From the NCBI GenBank assembly GCA_015491275.1, contig WFWF01000110.1:1-8046 (forward strand): DNA of 8,046 bases, written 5' to 3'. A program made the translations under genes and the position numbers. The first letter of the stretch is position 1. Every line of letters starts with the position of its first letter. The DNA comes from Aquificales bacterium. GTDB taxonomy: Bacteria > Aquificota > Aquificia > Aquificales > Aquificaceae. The notes beneath the pieces were generated by a model. That model did not search any database. It saw only the letters and a list, made by a program, of their open reading frames with translations, and was not told where the DNA came from. This document shows positions 6,527-8,046 of this stretch, one piece after another.

Positions 6527-7051
6527 ATGAAAAAAGCAAAGTACCTTTTTATCAGCAAGTTGCTGTTAGCGGTTATGTTATTAGGTTTCATGTTCCCCTC
6601 CGACATCAGGGCTGAGGAAGGAAATTACTCCTACGCGGTCATATTTAATCCCATAGGTCTTATTTTCGGATTCATAGGTTTGAATCTTGAATTTCAAAAG
6701 GTAAAAATTGCCGGCGCAAATCCGGGAGTAGGTGCAGGGTTTGCCTCATGGTGGGGTGCAACAGCTATAGGTCTTGACGGTTATCTCAGGTGGTTTTTAG
6801 AAAAGAATAAAAAGAACGAAGGTTTAAATGTAAAAGCAGGAGCTACAGCATGGGGAGTCTTCTGGAGCGGTGGTAACTCAATAGGTTTCAACCTTTATGG
6901 ACTCGGAGGTTACAGATTCGTTCCCAATCCCGACGGCAGGCTTTTCGTTGATCTCGGTATAGGTGCAGGACTGTGGAGTGTAAGGTGGGGTACATGGTCA
7001 AGGGTGGGTATATCTCCCATAGTTGAAGGAGCAATCGGCATTAGATTTTAA
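6527..7051 (+). CDS. Small exported protein, probable outer-membrane beta-barrel
   Basis: A 174-aa protein of no recognised family. Residues 1-29 form a signal peptide: MKKAKY, a hydrophobic stretch at about 12-23, then a likely signal peptidase I site after IRA, leaving a mature form starting EEGNYS of about 145 aa. The mature part alternates polar and apolar residues with many Gly and aromatic residues, for example AGFASWWGAT, GATAWGVFW, GFNLYGLGGYRF and LFVDLGIGAGLWSVRW. It ends GAIGIRF with a terminal Phe, as expected for strands of a small outer-membrane barrel recognised by the BAM machinery. It has eight tryptophans and no cysteine in the mature part. It may resemble opacity-type or DUF3575-like small barrels, but I cannot place it. 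It is divergent from smc and convergent with polX; neither neighbour indicates a role. Export and barrel topology are inferred, and function is unknown. Confidence 0.82.
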   Translation: MKKAKYLFISKLLLAVMLLGFMFPSDIRAEEGNYSYAVIFNPIGLIFGFIGLNLEFQKVKIAGANPGVGAGFASWWGATAIGLDGYLRWFLEKNKKNEGLNVKAGATAWGVFWSGGNSIGFNLYGLGGYRFVPNPDGRLFVDLGIGAGLWSVRWGTWSRVGISPIVEGAIGIRF

Positions 7052-7089
7052 TTAAAGAGATCGGGGAGCCTCGCGCTCCCTCACTTTAA
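7052..7089. terminator. Hairpin in the convergent 3' region, likely two-way terminator
   Basis: The stem is TTAAAG (7052-7057) with CTTTAA (7084-7089), an A-A mismatch, GA (7059-7060) with TC (7081-7082), a 3-nt bulge (7061-7063), then GGGAGC (7064-7069) with GCTCCC (7075-7080) around the loop CTCGC. It lies just after the stop of the beta-barrel-like gene and includes the TGA of polX (complement of 7081-7083). The outer arms are A/T-rich, but there is no long uninterrupted T run on either side, so termination is probable rather than certain. Confidence 0.6.
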
Positions 7090-8046
7090 GGCATACCTTT
7101 TTCTTCTAACAAACTCCCTTACACCTTCAATATCGTAGGTGTTTAAAATATATTCCGGTGTTGCAAACCCACGCCTTGCAAGACCAACTCCTATTTTTAT
7201 ATATCTCAGATGGGCCACCGCATGGGCATCTGTTACCACCGCCATCATAACACCCTTTTCAACACATTTCCTTATATATTCCGGGGATATATCAGCCCTG
7301 AATGTGTTTATCTCAAGAGCTGTACCCGTCTCCTTTGCCATTTCAATCACCTTATCCATATCAAGGGGATACCCTTCCCTTTGACCGTAAGCTTTCCCCG
7401 TAGGATGACCTATGAGGTTAACATAGGGATTTTCCATGGCTTTAAGTATTCTGTAGGTGTTATCTTCAGAAAATCTGCTGTGAACGGAAGCAACTACAAA
7501 ATCAAATTCCTCAAGAAGATCATTGGGAAGATCAAGGCTTCCGTCGGGCAATATGTCAACTTCACAACCTTTAAGTATATAAAATCCTTCCTTTTCATAC
7601 CTTTCCCTCAATTTATCTATAACCTTCCATTGCTCCCTGTACCTTTTTGTATCAAGACCATTGGCAACGCGGGAAGATTGTGAATGATCTCCTATTACCA
7701 TATATTGATATCCCAGTATTCTGCACTCTTCCACCATCTCCTCAAGGGTATTGAGACCGTCACTCCAGTTGGTGTGCATGTGAAAGTCACCTTTTATATC
7801 TTTAATTGAGACAAGTTCGGGTATTTTATGTTCCATTGCCAATTCTATCTCTCCCCAATCCTCCCTTATCTCCGGGGGAGGTGTTTGCATACCGAGGGTT
7901 GAATATATTTCTTCCTCCGTAGCTCCGCCCACCCTCTCCTCCGTATCCGCTTTAAATATACCGTACTCGCTTATCTTATAACCCATATTTTTAGCTATAT
8001 CCCTTAAGTGAACATTATGCTCCTTTGAACCGGTGAAATATTGAAG
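7081..8046 (-). CDS. polX: Family X DNA polymerase, C-terminal part with PHP domain (5' end outside window)
   Basis: The frame is open from the right edge to the TGA at 7081-7083, giving 321 residues; an internal Met at 7986 is not the start, since the preceding 20 codons read LQYFTGSKEHNVHLRDIAKN, a conserved stretch at the end of the bacterial PolX polymerase core. Family members are usually about 570-580 aa, so roughly 250 N-terminal residues (helix-hairpin-helix and palm) lie outside. The PHP domain starts near GDFHMHTNWSDG. Its metal ligands all look present (numbering the 321 visible residues): His89 and His91, His121 in GDHS, Glu162 in GCEVDI, His189 in ASVHS, His214 in IGHPTG, and Asp273 and His275 in VTDAHA; EINTF is at 245-249. 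In Bacillus, Deinococcus and Thermus homologues the core fills short gaps in base-excision repair and the PHP domain gives Mn-dependent 3'-5' exonuclease and related end-processing. Intact ligands suggest an active nuclease here. It is convergent with the beta-barrel-like gene. Confidence 0.95.
   Translation of the reverse strand, partial: LQYFTGSKEHNVHLRDIAKNMGYKISEYGIFKADTEERVGGATEEEIYSTLGMQTPPPEIREDWGEIELAMEHKIPELVSIKDIKGDFHMHTNWSDGLNTLEEMVEECRILGYQYMVIGDHSQSSRVANGLDTKRYREQWKVIDKLRERYEKEGFYILKGCEVDILPDGSLDLPNDLLEEFDFVVASVHSRFSEDNTYRILKAMENPYVNLIGHPTGKAYGQREGYPLDMDKVIEMAKETGTALEINTFRADISPEYIRKCVEKGVMMAVVTDAHAVAHLRYIKIGVGLARRGFATPEYILNTYDIEGVREFVRRKRYALK

Noticed and set aside
7210..7683. 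157-codon plus-strand ORF opposite polX
   Set aside because: The minus strand codes for the well-conserved PHP domain; the plus frame has no start signal or recognisable motifs.

Overview
The window carries six protein-coding genes, four complete and two cut by the window edges, packed with very short spacers. The base composition is moderately A+T-rich. Isoleucine is often ATA and arginine mostly AGA/AGG, and the proteins are rich in Lys, Glu and Ile, a pattern typical of thermophilic bacteria. An archaeal-type SMC of 1157 aa beside a two-membrane-segment chemoreceptor, a likely outer-membrane beta-barrel protein and a bacterial PolX-PHP polymerase suggests a Gram-negative thermophile, most plausibly Aquificota (Aquifex/Hydrogenobacter-like). 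This assignment is an inference from remembered family similarity, not from a search.

Layout from left to right. Positions 1-277 (minus) hold the N-terminal 92 codons of a DUF5752-like gene that runs off the left edge. A 61-nt divergent spacer leads to a BCP/PrxQ-type peroxiredoxin (339-803, plus). After 93 nt, which contain a possible sigma-28-like promoter, comes a large methyl-accepting chemotaxis protein (897-2966, plus). It meets the smc gene (2969-6442, minus) tail to tail with only 2 nt between the stop codons. smc is divergent from a small exported beta-barrel-like protein (6527-7051, plus) across 84 nt. That gene converges on the C-terminal part of polX (7081-8046, minus, 5' end outside the window), and a hairpin sits in the shared 3' region.

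The genes do not form one pathway. They cover housekeeping roles (chromosome organisation by SMC, gap-filling repair by PolX, peroxide detoxification by Bcp), sensing (MCP) and envelope (outer-membrane protein). They alternate in orientation, so no long operon is visible; only bcp and mcp could share a transcript. The points most worth a second look are the archaeal character of SMC, the Shine-Dalgarno-less and probably short-leadered starts of the two complete minus-strand starts, the tail-to-tail smc/mcp junction, and the tandem-HAMP receptor with a helical sensor domain. I found no mobile element, CRISPR array, RNA gene or clearly new multi-gene system.
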